Source of the DNA: Paenibacillus alkaliterrae
Lineage (GTDB): Bacteria; Bacillota; Bacilli; Paenibacillales; Paenibacillaceae
NCBI RefSeq assembly: GCF_021532375.1
Contig: NZ_JAKGAP010000044.1
Coordinates: 1-61,994, forward strand
Length of the DNA stretch: 61,994 bases
Direction of reading: 5' to 3'
Shown: one piece after another, positions 53,354 to 61,967 of the stretch
Numbering within the stretch: position 1 is the first letter of the stretch
Layout: each line of letters opens with the position of its first letter
Notes under the pieces: model-generated
What the model saw: the letters and a program-made list of their open reading frames with translations, nothing else
What the model was told of the DNA's origin: nothing
Databases searched by the model: none
Position numbers and translations under genes: made by a program

Positions 53354-53880
53354 GTCCAGAGGTCATGATGTCTCTGCACGAGAAGGTTGAGGGTGTAATT
53401 TGGGTATCGTCAAATGATGCTTCATATGCGTCGCCAAACCAAGAAAACAAGGAAGAAGTTATTGATAAGGTAATAAAGGAAGTAGCCAATGCATACCGCA
53501 ATGGAAAAAAGGTTGGGTTTCATTGATACCATAAATACTAAGGCAAAAGGAATTGGATCCTCTTTAAGTAAATATTTGCGCAGAGATTCAGATGATATGA
53601 GTTGGATAGCAACCGAGCTCCTCATCCGATCTGATAGTCCATTTTATAATATCGGTAGTATTATCGGAAAGAGAAATAAAGGACGACATATCACTCTCCA
53701 AAATCTATCCATTGCAGGTTCTACGGTTATCGCAAACTGCTCAACAGAGTCTAAACGTCAGTTTGATTATAACGGTATTACAAAATATGTAAAAAAATCA
53801 GGGCAATCGACTGGTCCACTTACGCTCGCCAGCTCAAATGGGGACAAACGGCTCCTTCCTTCTTTTTGTTACGGACGAAT
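53354..53880 (+). pseudogene. Unidentified broken reading frame behind the IS3 remnant
   Basis: Frame one encodes MSLHEKVEGVIWVSSNDASY through NAYRNGKKVGFH and a stop at 53526. Removing one G near 53515 would join it to a second frame that continues GFIDTINTKAKGIGSSLSKY, DSDDMSWIATELLIRSDSPF and RNKGRHITLQNLSIAGSTVI. The joined sequence reads like one protein with a frameshift, but I recognise no family. 53880-53990 shows nothing I can identify. Confidence 0.4.
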
Positions 53881-53990
53881 GCCCCAGCCATTTGCTTATT
53901 TCTTCTATCGGTCTGCGATAAATTTACTAGCGATTTCATCTTCTTGTTCGCTCCATTTCATTTGATTCATGATTACCGATTTAATCTTTT

Positions 53991-54902
53991 CTAAGACGAA
54001 ACGATGCCATAGGCCTTCAGCCTGCGCAACGCCTCTAAGGTGAGCACGCCTTTCCACTCCTGCTCAGCCTGCGGCCATACCTCTTCGAATTGTCCCCAGT
54101 TCCAAGGCGGAGACCAGGAGCCATCCTCCTGCTGCTTGGTCAGCAGATGACCCATATACTGCTCCCCGCTTTCCTTCAGCTGATTATAATAGAGGGATTC
54201 TGGCGACTCGGCAACTTGCACAGGCGTCAGACAGTAGCCTTCCCACTGGCTTGGATCGGTCGATACGCAATTGTTAACCATTTCATCCAATGCCTCTTTG
54301 ACCGCGTGCAGCACGGAATTTGGCACAAGCTCTGCGAAGCGCAAGCAGCAGAGCAGCTCGTGAAAATCCTTCCTCGTGGATTTCTTATTAATGTGAGTAA
54401 TCGCATGCTGTGTGAGCTCATCGAGCAAAGCCGCAGGCACAAGCTCCGAATAGGCATAAAAGAAACCGACGATCTCGATCGCGGGATTGCCCCAGCCGTC
54501 ATGTGATGCATTATAGTTCCACCAAGGAGCCCGCGGCGCCGTTTCTACATCCGGCGGCACGATATCCCAGCCAGTATTTTGCGTGGTGTTGTAATTCTCG
54601 ATTAAATAACGAATCGCACCTTGCACAATCGGCGACTGTCTGGCTGCCTTCACCCCAATCAAATGGTGAAGTGCGACCGTAGTAGCCAGCACAGAGGATG
54701 CGGCGAGCCTTATGTCAGGCTCCAGCCCATGTCCGAAACCGCCATCCGCGTTCTGATAAGCAGCAAGCTGTCGCAGAACCTCATCGGAGGAGCCAGCTTC
54801 GTATTCGAATTCATACAGCGCCCTTTCAATAGCTCTCGCGTTCTCCTTCATAAATCGAACCGCTAGCCCATATTGCTTCTCAGCCATAACCTGATTTGTC
54901 AT
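53991..54902 (-). CDS. Terpenoid-cyclase/prenyltransferase-fold protein
   Basis: A 303-residue protein with repeated QW-like motifs of squalene-hopene cyclase/prenyltransferase toroids: QNADGGFGHGLEPD near residue 50 and QQEDGSWSPPWNWGQ near residue 265. It lacks a recognisable DxDD catalytic motif and is less than half the length of squalene-hopene cyclases, so a full cyclase activity is unlikely. No signal peptide is seen. The ATG is followed by a second in-frame ATG (MAEKQYG). Function unknown. Confidence 0.75.
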   Translation of the reverse strand: MTNQVMAEKQYGLAVRFMKENARAIERALYEFEYEAGSSDEVLRQLAAYQNADGGFGHGLEPDIRLAASSVLATTVALHHLIGVKAARQSPIVQGAIRYLIENYNTTQNTGWDIVPPDVETAPRAPWWNYNASHDGWGNPAIEIVGFFYAYSELVPAALLDELTQHAITHINKKSTRKDFHELLCCLRFAELVPNSVLHAVKEALDEMVNNCVSTDPSQWEGYCLTPVQVAESPESLYYNQLKESGEQYMGHLLTKQQEDGSWSPPWNWGQFEEVWPQAEQEWKGVLTLEALRRLKAYGIVSS

Positions 54903-54930
54903 TCACCCATTCCTCCTATTTTACAATAAT

Positions 54931-55075
54931 TACGACCTTGGAGCCCAAAGCATGATAGAGACCCCGACCAAGCATATGGCAGCTTCCCAGCCAGTCATAA
55001 AAATCAGGCGTACGTTTGTCGACGGTCCAGCCCCATAACACGGATAATAGGATGAAGACACGTAATAAGATTCCC
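54931..55075 (-). pseudogene. UPF0060 (YnfA-like) membrane protein remnant
   Basis: The minus strand encodes ILLRVFILLSVLWGWTVDKR, TPDFYDWLG, then after a one-base shift AAICLVGVSIMLWAPRS, the conserved end of UPF0060 proteins. The N-terminal half is absent, and the extra base near 54980 breaks the frame. 55076-55138 shows nothing else. Confidence 0.7.
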
Positions 55076-55138
55076 TGTCTTTCTTATGGTAAATAACTGG
55101 CTCGAGAATAGCAATCTATTCCTACTAATCGCTTACAT

Positions 55139-55168
55139 TTGGATGTGATATTCTCATTATGATATAGT
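55139..55168 (+). promoter_or_regulatory. Possible promoter of the metallophosphoesterase
   Basis: TTGGAT (55139-55144), an 18-base spacer and TATAGT (55163-55168), 47 bases upstream of the ATG. Confidence 0.4.
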
Positions 55169-55215
55169 AGTTTCAGCTAACTGTAAGAAAATGATAAGTC
55201 AGGGAGCGTTGATAA

Positions 55216-56367
55216 ATGAAACCGCGGTTTATAGCCATTTTCTTTACTATTCTGCTCGTATACAGCGGCATTTCCTTCTATATTGGATGGAACGGCTGGC
55301 TGCTGCTTTCTACACTATTTCATTGGAGCAGCGCGGGAGTGTACGCGATAGCTGTGAGCGTCATTGCCTATGCGTATTTGATAGGCCGCGCAGCCTACGG
55401 AACACCGTTAAGACCGCTGGCGGAAGCGCTTAAGCTGATTGGCTCGTATTGGTTTGCCTTACTGGAGTATGCAGTGCTTGTTTTGCCGGCTGCTAATCTT
55501 ATTGCTCTTATTCTGAAGGCAGCAGGCGCGGAGAAAACTATTTATATTGTCGGGGTAGGGAGCGCAGCACTTCTTCTGCTGGCGATTCTGCTGCTGCGGG
55601 GAACCTGGAATGCGTGGAGTCCAATCATCCGAACCTACCGCGTGCAAGTCGCTAAGCAAGCAGGACAAATGAGTAAGCTGCGCATCGCTATGGCCTCCGA
55701 CCTTCATCTGGGCACGATCGTCGGCAACAAGCATCTGAAGCGGTTAGTCGATAAAGTTGAACAAATTAAGCCGGATCTTATTTTGCTGCCGGGCGATATT
55801 TTGGATGATGATATCGAGCCCTTTCTACACAAAAACATGTCTGATGTCCTTGGCAGGCTAAAGGCGCCTCTCGGGGTTTATGCGGTTACGGGCAACCATG
55901 AATATATCGGCAGGAAGGTTCCGCAATTCATAGCTGCCATGGATGCCATCGGCATTCGTGTCCTTATGGACGAAACGGCGCTTATCCGCGATAGCTTTTA
56001 TTTAATTGGACGCAAGGACAAAGCCTCTGGCGGCTTCGCTAACGATCAAAGGCTGCCCATTGATGAGCTTATTGCGCCGCTTGACAGGTCCCTTCCGCTC
56101 ATCATGCTGGATCATCAGCCTTCAGACATCGCAAAGGCTGCGGAGAACGGCATCGACATTTCCGTTTCCGGCCATACGCATCGCGGCCAAATGATGCCTA
56201 ATCATCTCATTACGAGAAGATTGTTCGAGCTGGATTGGGGTTATTTAAAAAAAGGCGGGCTGCATGCCATCGTATCGTCCGGCTTTGGCACCTGGGGACC
56301 GCCGGTTCGGACCGGCAGCCGTTCGGAAGTTGTTCAAATCGAGGTAGAATTTCTCCATTCACCTTGA
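55216..56367 (+). CDS. Membrane-anchored metallophosphoesterase (YkuE-like)
   Basis: A 383-residue protein with four N-terminal membrane helices and a calcineurin-like phosphoesterase domain from about residue 155. Metal-ligand motifs are ASDLHLGTIVG (DxH), LLPGDILDDD (GD), VTGNHEY (GNHE) and SVSGHTHRGQM (GHTH). YkuE-type enzymes act on membrane or wall phospho-compounds; the substrate is unknown. ATG 55216 follows AGGGAGCG. Confidence 0.88.
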   Translation: MKPRFIAIFFTILLVYSGISFYIGWNGWLLLSTLFHWSSAGVYAIAVSVIAYAYLIGRAAYGTPLRPLAEALKLIGSYWFALLEYAVLVLPAANLIALILKAAGAEKTIYIVGVGSAALLLLAILLLRGTWNAWSPIIRTYRVQVAKQAGQMSKLRIAMASDLHLGTIVGNKHLKRLVDKVEQIKPDLILLPGDILDDDIEPFLHKNMSDVLGRLKAPLGVYAVTGNHEYIGRKVPQFIAAMDAIGIRVLMDETALIRDSFYLIGRKDKASGGFANDQRLPIDELIAPLDRSLPLIMLDHQPSDIAKAAENGIDISVSGHTHRGQMMPNHLITRRLFELDWGYLKKGGLHAIVSSGFGTWGPPVRTGSRSEVVQIEVEFLHSP

Positions 56368-56431
56368 TGCTTATAATCGTAAAGCTTGGAAAGCCAGGCC
56401 CTATTCATGCGTTACTTTCCATTCCATACCG

Positions 56432-57044
56432 TTACCCGTTCGGGTACAATCGAAACTGCTTCGGCGTTACGCCGGTCAGCTTCCGAAATATTTTCGTAAA
56501 ATGGCTCTGGTCGTAAAAGTTAAGCCATGCGCAAATTTCGGATAAGGTAAGAGCGGGGTCCGATAACAGCTTCTTCGCTTCCTCTATCTTCTCTCTTACG
56601 ATGTAAGCATGAATGGGCATGCCGACTTCCTTCTTGAACAATTGCGATAAATAATTGGCGTTTAACCCGACCTTCTCCGCCAGCTCCGCAGCCGATATCT
56701 CCTCATAAATGTGGTTAAAAATGTACGTCTGGCATGCCATGATCTTATTCGAGTAACGGCCCGCGCGGTTTTGCCGTACTCTCTCCGCGAAAGCATGCAT
56801 CGCCTCGGTGCGATGCTTCACTACGCTTTGAATATCCTTCAGCTCCTCCAGATGCTGGATGTACAGATCGCTCATCGTATAGGCCACCTCCGAATGAAGG
56901 CCGCCCTCCATTGCCGCCCGCGTCGCAAGCGTGATGCCGGCTATCGCTAAATTTTTTTGACTTCTCAGATAGCTGCTTTTGGACAGCACCCCTAAGTTTT
57001 CCGGTATATCCTTCGCAAACTCGTTGAGCTTCTCCGGACGCCCC
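56432..57044 (-). pseudogene. AraC-family regulator, N-terminally truncated
   Basis: The C-terminal DNA-binding domain is complete: two helix-turn-helices (ISAAELAEKVGLNANYLSQL and LSEICAWLNFYDQSHFTKIF) followed by the AraC signature KLTGVTPKQFR. Upstream the frame is open only to a TAG near 57045, reading RPEKLNEFAKDIPENLGVLS. The N-terminal sensor part is missing and no ribosome-binding site precedes the available GTG at 56989. The break coincides with the truncated start of the divergent GH3 gene. Confidence 0.75.
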
Positions 57045-57050
57045 TAAGGC

Positions 57051-59234
57051 GTGGAACGACTGGGCATTCCGTCCGTGATGGTCACGGACGGTCCGCATGG
57101 CCTGCGCAAACAAAGCGGAAGCGGCGACCATCTCGGACTGCTCGACAGCGTTCCGGCAACCTGCTTTCCATCCGCGGCAGGTCTTGCATGCTCGTGGGAC
57201 GCGGATCTCGTTTATCAGGTCGGCGTTGCCCTCGGCGAGGAATGCCAAGCGGAGGACGTATCCGTCCTTCTAGGGCCTGGAGCGAACATCAAACGTTCTC
57301 CGCTATGCGGTCGAAACTTTGAATACTTCTCCGAGGATCCGTATTTGTCATCCGAAATGGCGGCAGCTCATATTAACGGCGTACAAAGCCAAGGCGTCGG
57401 CACCTCGCTTAAGCATTTTGCCGTTAACAACCAGGAGCATCGCCGGATGACGGTTAATGCCGTCGTTGATGAGCGAACGCTGCGCGAAATTTATTTGGCC
57501 AGCTTCGAGGGCGCTGTCGTCAAGGCGCAGCCTTGGACGGTCATGTCCGCGTATAATCAAGTGAACGGCGCATTTGCTTCCGAGAACAACCGTCTTTTAA
57601 CGGAAATTTTGAAGGAGGAGTGGGGGCATGAAGGGTTTGTCGTATCCAACTGGGGCGCCGTCAATGAACGGGTTGCCGGACTCGCGGCTGGTCTGGAGCT
57701 CGAGATGCCTTCCAGCAATGGAGCAGGAGACCGTAAAATCGTTGAAGCCGTCCAAAATGGCATCTTGTCCGAAGAAGCGCTCAACGATGCTGTGGAACGG
57801 ATATTGACGGTCGTATTTAAAGCTGTCGACAACAAAAAAGAAAATGCGGTATACGATGCGGATGCCCATCACCAGCTGGCAACAAAGGTAGCGTCTGAGA
57901 GCATGGTGCTGCTCAAGAACGAGCAAGCTATACTCCCGCTTCCGAAGAGCGGATCGATTGCCGTTATAGGCGCCTTCGCTAATGCGCCTAGATACCAAGG
58001 CGGCGGCAGCTCGCATATTAAGCCTAGCAAGCTCGATAACACGTTTGAGGAAATTACGCGCGCAGCCGGAGAAACGGCGCAATTATCTTATGCGCAGGGC
58101 TATAAGCTCGAAACCGATGAACTTGATGAGCATCTGCTTGAAGAAGCAAAGGACAAGGCCGGCAGTGCCGATGCAGCCATATTGTTCATCGGCTTGCCTG
58201 ATCGTTATGAGTCGGAAGGCTATGATCGCCAGCACCTGAACATTCCGGACAACCAACGCACGCTTATTGAAGCGGTGGCCGAGGTGCAAAAGAACCTCGT
58301 GATTGTACTCAGTAACGGAGCGCCAATCGTCATGCCATGGCTCGGCAAAGCCAAAGCCGTGCTTGAAGGCTACTTGGGCGGCCAAGCGGCGGGCGGTGCG
58401 ATTGCAGCTCTATTGTTCGGCGATGCCAATCCTTGCGGAAAGCTCGCGGAAACCTTTCCGGTCAAGCTTAGCGATAATCCGTCATTCTTGAATTTCCCGG
58501 GCGAAGGCGACATCGTCGAATACAAAGAGGGCGTGTTCGTCGGCTACCGTTATTACGATACGAAGGAGATTGAGCCGCTGTTCCCGTTCGGCTTCGGTCT
58601 GAGCTATACAAGCTTCGCATACAGCAATCTAAAAATAAGTTCAGAAGAGCTTACAGACAAAGATTCGGTAACGGTTAGCGTCGATGTGACCAACACGGGC
58701 GCCCGGACCGGCAAAGAAATCGTGCAGCTTTATGTAAGGGACGCGGTTAGTACCGTTAAGCGTCCTTCCAAGGAGCTGAAGGGGTTCGCGAAGCTCGAGC
58801 TTCAGCCGGGCGAGACGAAAACGGCGACCTTCGAGCTGGGCAAACGGGCTTTCGCTTATTACAATGTAGATTTGAAGGATTGGCATGTGGAGAGCGGGCT
58901 CTTCGACATTATGGTCGGATCATCCTCCAGAGAAATTGCGGATCGCGTTTCGGTGAACGTGCAGTCTACCGTCAACATTCGCAAGACCGTCACGCTTAAC
59001 ACGACATTCGGCGATTTGCTCAGCGATCCTGAACGTGCGGTTATCGCAAACGGCATGCTGCAGCAATTTTCCGAGGGCAGCGGCATGATGAGCTCTCTTA
59101 TGGAAGATGCCCCGGAAATGATGACTGCGATGCTGAATTTTATGCCCCTCCGTGCTCTTGCCATGTTCAGCCAAGGCTCCGTAAGCGAGGAAGCGATTCA
59201 CGGCATTATTGCTAAAATGAATGAAAACCTGTAA
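57051..59234 (+). CDS. GH3-family beta-glucosidase-like protein, 5' truncated, catalytic Asp replaced
   Basis: The frame opens at GTG 57051 ([20 protein letters not shown]), about 35 residues inside where GH3 enzymes normally begin, with an in-frame TAA two codons earlier and no ribosome-binding site. The (alpha/beta)8 domain ([13 protein letters not shown]), the second domain (YQGGGSSHI), and the Fn3-like end ([15 protein letters not shown]) are present. The nucleophile motif reads [10 protein letters not shown] at codon 200: Asn in place of the conserved Asp. It is probably inactive, either a pseudogene or a pseudoenzyme. Confidence 0.85.
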   Translation: MERLGIPSVMVTDGPHGLRKQSGSGDHLGLLDSVPATCFPSAAGLACSWDADLVYQVGVALGEECQAEDVSVLLGPGANIKRSPLCGRNFEYFSEDPYLSSEMAAAHINGVQSQGVGTSLKHFAVNNQEHRRMTVNAVVDERTLREIYLASFEGAVVKAQPWTVMSAYNQVNGAFASENNRLLTEILKEEWGHEGFVVSNWGAVNERVAGLAAGLELEMPSSNGAGDRKIVEAVQNGILSEEALNDAVERILTVVFKAVDNKKENAVYDADAHHQLATKVASESMVLLKNEQAILPLPKSGSIAVIGAFANAPRYQGGGSSHIKPSKLDNTFEEITRAAGETAQLSYAQGYKLETDELDEHLLEEAKDKAGSADAAILFIGLPDRYESEGYDRQHLNIPDNQRTLIEAVAEVQKNLVIVLSNGAPIVMPWLGKAKAVLEGYLGGQAAGGAIAALLFGDANPCGKLAETFPVKLSDNPSFLNFPGEGDIVEYKEGVFVGYRYYDTKEIEPLFPFGFGLSYTSFAYSNLKISSEELTDKDSVTVSVDVTNTGARTGKEIVQLYVRDAVSTVKRPSKELKGFAKLELQPGETKTATFELGKRAFAYYNVDLKDWHVESGLFDIMVGSSSREIADRVSVNVQSTVNIRKTVTLNTTFGDLLSDPERAVIANGMLQQFSEGSGMMSSLMEDAPEMMTAMLNFMPLRALAMFSQGSVSEEAIHGIIAKMNENL

Positions 59235-59275
59235 TGGCTTTCCGCTAAAACGCAGGAAAATGCCAAGCTAACATC

Positions 59276-59334
59276 AAAAAAACACCGCCATTCGGAGGAT
59301 ATACCGGCACCAAGCCCGAATCGGCGGTGTTTTC
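59276..59334. terminator. Bidirectional terminator after the GH3 gene
   Basis: AACACCGCCATTCGG pairs with CCGAATCGGCGGTGTT (one bulge), with A and T runs on either side. Confidence 0.8.
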
Positions 59335-59345
59335 TATTCATTCTA

Positions 59346-59606
59346 TTATCGCTCGAAAAAGGCAGGCCTCCTGCTTTCATAAAACCTCTCCAGCTTGTCG
59401 ATCTCCGCGGATATTTCATGCAGCCAATCCCCGTCATGAGTCATACTAGCCATAAGACCAAAATTATATTGCTCAGCCAGCCTTTTCGCATATTTTGCAT
59501 TCAGCTTCAGACAGCTGTTCATTTCGGACATTTCCTGAGCCGTTAGCTCCCTGCTTTGCTGCAGCAGCCATAGCTCGGCCAACCGCCAATGGATATGCAT
59601 CACCAT
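59346..59606 (-). CDS. Small conserved Paenibacillaceae protein (DUF7667-like)
   Basis: An 86-residue helical protein with HWRLAELWLLQQSRELTAQE, CLKLNAKYAKRLAEQYNFGL and MASMTHDGDWLHEISAEI. I recognise the pattern from small hypothetical proteins common in Paenibacillus. ATG 59606 lies five bases behind AGGAG; the GTG at 59612 is too close. Function unknown. Confidence 0.7.
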   Translation of the reverse strand: MVMHIHWRLAELWLLQQSRELTAQEMSEMNSCLKLNAKYAKRLAEQYNFGLMASMTHDGDWLHEISAEIDKLERFYESRRPAFFER

Positions 59607-59687
59607 GATCACTCCTATCGGATGATGAGTACAGTCATTATCATTCTTGACGATTTCATCAGAAAATAGACGGCTCCTATTTCCAGC

Positions 59688-60275
59688 TTATTCGAACAAG
59701 CTGACCGCCTTTTCCTTCACTTCCTCCAGCATTCTCTTTCGCTCCGCATCATCTGTCTGTGTGACGCCTCCGAAGAAGATATGGCCGACAGGCTCGATAC
59801 CGCAAAATTCATAAATTCCTGTATCCGACGTGATTTTAAGACCGTCATACATACCCATACTGCTGTATAGATCTGCCGTCGTACCGTGCGTATTAATGAT
59901 AAGCCCTTTCATGCCGGAGAGAAGCTTATTCATCTTGCCGTCCTCACCGTAAGCATAGGCGAACCCGTATGAAAATACCCGGTCAATATATCCTTTAATA
60001 AGCGCGGGCAAGCCTGTCCACCAAATCGGATAGACCATCGTAAATGCGTCTGCCCACTTTATATGCTCCTGCTCCGCCACGATGTCGCTCGGCGTATTTC
60101 CTTCGCGAAGCGCTTCGAAATCGCTGACTTTAAGCACGGGATCAAATCGCAACGCATACAAATCCCGAAAGACGACCTCATGTCCCTTTTCCTTTAAGGA
60201 ACTGATGAACGCGTCTACGATCGCATTGTTAAAGCTGTCCGGATTAGGATGACAATAGACGATTAAGTGCTTCAT
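59688..60275 (-). CDS. Flavodoxin-fold NAD(P)H oxidoreductase (MdaB/YwrO-like)
   Basis: A 195-residue FMN/FAD-dependent quinone reductase-like protein. Motifs are LIVYCHPNPDSFNNAI (phosphate loop), FTMVYPIWWTGLPALIKGYI and INTHGTTADLY. ATG 60275 follows GGAGGTG. Likely role is two-electron reduction of quinones or other electrophiles in the cytoplasm. It stands behind gerC but has its own ribosome-binding site. Confidence 0.88.
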   Translation of the reverse strand: MKHLIVYCHPNPDSFNNAIVDAFISSLKEKGHEVVFRDLYALRFDPVLKVSDFEALREGNTPSDIVAEQEHIKWADAFTMVYPIWWTGLPALIKGYIDRVFSYGFAYAYGEDGKMNKLLSGMKGLIINTHGTTADLYSSMGMYDGLKITSDTGIYEFCGIEPVGHIFFGGVTQTDDAERKRMLEEVKEKAVSLFE

Positions 60276-60343
60276 GAATCGCTGGCACCTCCGCTGAAAT
60301 GATGATAGGTCTGCGTTAGTGTTGCCAACTTCACCTCTTCCAT

Positions 60344-61465
60344 TCACTTGAATTTCCCAAAATCCTTTATTTTAATGTTAGCCTTGCATTGCACCTTCAC
60401 ATTCGGATATACCTCATGCCAACCCAGCGTGCTCCATTCCTTATAGCTCATGCTGTTTCTCACGTATTTGCCGATACCAAGACTGTCCACATTATGTTTT
60501 TGCATCTTGCCAACCATGATCGAAGCTTCCTTCATGACATAATCAGCCATTAATTTTTCCAGTTTTTTACGGTCTTTTTCTTCACTCATTTTTAATTTTC
60601 CCGTGTACTCTAGCACAGAGCCTTTAATGTTCAACATTATCTCGACCATTATTTGATTATTTCCGCCTCGCTTGACGTGTATCTTACGCTTGTTGCTGAT
60701 GGAGGTGAACATGAGACGTTCTTTTTTCTCTCCTTCCCCAAACAAGGCCATGCTGATCTCACCCCTCCTGAAATTTTGCCGCAGGAACGCAAAGATAAGC
60801 GATTTTTCGGGTTCGATTTTGGCGACATAACGATCCTTATTGAATAAAGCTATGCCATCAATGCTAATATTTTTCTCGCCCTCCTTAAGGATCGGAGCGA
60901 CAGGATCAATACCGTCATCGAAATAATCTCTTGTAAAATCATAAATCGTTACGGTCGGAATCGTCATCACGGCTGCTTCCTTATCGAGCATTCGATCGAT
61001 ATATTGACCCGTTCTCGGATGCTGGGGATAATTTCTAACGAGCAAATCATGGGCACTCCCTTTAACAACCGACACTTTTACACCCTGGGATATGGAGGGA
61101 TCGCGCACCAAGGTATCGATATGCTCCCAAATTCCGTTTTTTGCTAAAGCTATGCCAAACAACGTATCTCGCAGTTGACCGCTGACAATCGATAGCTCTG
61201 TCTGTCCGGCGAATTTGATTCTGGCTTCCTTGCTTGTATGGGCAACCGCAGTTAACGTTTCTCTCTGCATGCGCTCCTCAGGGTCGGCTTTCGGTATATC
61301 AATGGCAACAAGCAGCTTATCCTCCGACTCGCCCTCTTTTTTAGGCGCTAAATCATAGCTTGTTGCCATCGTAAATGCTTGCTTTTCCAGAATGCGTTGA
61401 TCGCCGCAGCCGGCAATCAGCAATGACAGCAGCAGAATAGCCGACGTTATCTTTATTTTCTCCAT
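60344..61465 (-). CDS. gerC: Spore germination protein, Ger(x)C family lipoprotein
   Basis: The C subunit of a nutrient germinant receptor in the spore inner membrane. The 373-residue protein starts with a lipobox signal (ILLLSLLIAGC), with the family N-terminus (LEKQAFTMATSYDLA) and the C-terminal end region (VEIMLNIKGSVLEYTG and KYGNSMSYKEW-like segment). It overlaps the permease fragment by one base at ATG 61465. The partner permease is truncated, so the receptor set may not be functional. Confidence 0.87.
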   Translation of the reverse strand: MEKIKITSAILLLSLLIAGCGDQRILEKQAFTMATSYDLAPKKEGESEDKLLVAIDIPKADPEERMQRETLTAVAHTSKEARIKFAGQTELSIVSGQLRDTLFGIALAKNGIWEHIDTLVRDPSISQGVKVSVVKGSAHDLLVRNYPQHPRTGQYIDRMLDKEAAVMTIPTVTIYDFTRDYFDDGIDPVAPILKEGEKNISIDGIALFNKDRYVAKIEPEKSLIFAFLRQNFRRGEISMALFGEGEKKERLMFTSISNKRKIHVKRGGNNQIMVEIMLNIKGSVLEYTGKLKMSEEKDRKKLEKLMADYVMKEASIMVGKMQKHNVDSLGIGKYVRNSMSYKEWSTLGWHEVYPNVKVQCKANIKIKDFGKFK

Positions 61466-61896
61466 TATTGCCTTACTCCTTTGTTAAACAGAAGAATGAC
61501 GAGCAACAATAAGGGCAGTCCGAACGCAACCCCCGTCTCGGTGTAGCCCAAATATTGCAGCCACATGCCTACCTCTTCTAAGGTATCCGGTAACCAAGCC
61601 ACCGCAAATGCCGCGGCAATTATGACAAAAGCCAGTACCTTCGTATTGGCCTTGGGCACGATTCGGCGCAGCGCTTCTTGAGCAGACCATATGTACATTA
61701 CAACCGTAACGAGTGTGGTAAACATGAAAAAACCAAACAGCAGGTTTTCTATTCGTTCAATAAAGGGCAGTCGGATATAGGATAGTAAGTCGAGGAGAGG
61801 ATAGAGCATATTTTTCAACTGATCAAAACTATAAAAACCGAAACAAACAAAACAAAGAGCTATATAAGTAAAGGTTGTGTACAGGTTGCCTGCCAT
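61465..61896 (-). pseudogene. GerB-family spore germination permease, C-terminal fragment
   Basis: A 143-residue piece with four hydrophobic helices (TFTYIALCFVCFGFYSFD, LLFGFFMFTTLVTVVMYIWS, VLAFVIIAAAFAVAWL, VAFGLPLLLLVILLF). It corresponds to roughly the last 40 percent of a GerB-type permease (about 360 residues). The ATG at 61896 has no Shine-Dalgarno sequence, and an in-frame TAA lies six codons upstream. The missing N-terminal part is not found in 61897-61994. Confidence 0.7.
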
Positions 61897-61902
61897 TATG
61901 TT

Positions 61903-61967
61903 CGCCGCCTCACTTTATGGCGGCGAAAAGAGCGATTTCCGCCAATTCAATTGGCGGTGAAAATATT
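61903..61967. repeat. Two inverted repeats at the break point of the germination permease
   Basis: TTCGCCGCC/GGCGGCGAA around a nine-base loop and CCGCCAATT/AATTGGCGG nearly back to back. They lie exactly where the permease reading frame is lost and could be the end of an inserted element. Confidence 0.45.

Noticed and set aside
53489..53965. A 158-codon plus-strand open frame starting MHTAMEKRLGFID as a normal gene
   Set aside because: It has no ribosome-binding site, starts inside another frame and its last third is low quality. It fits better as the second part of a frameshifted remnant.
54921..54936. A Zur-box-like half site upstream of the terpenoid-cyclase-like gene
   Set aside because: Only the ATTACGA half matches; the other half has three mismatches and the site lies within the UPF0060 remnant.
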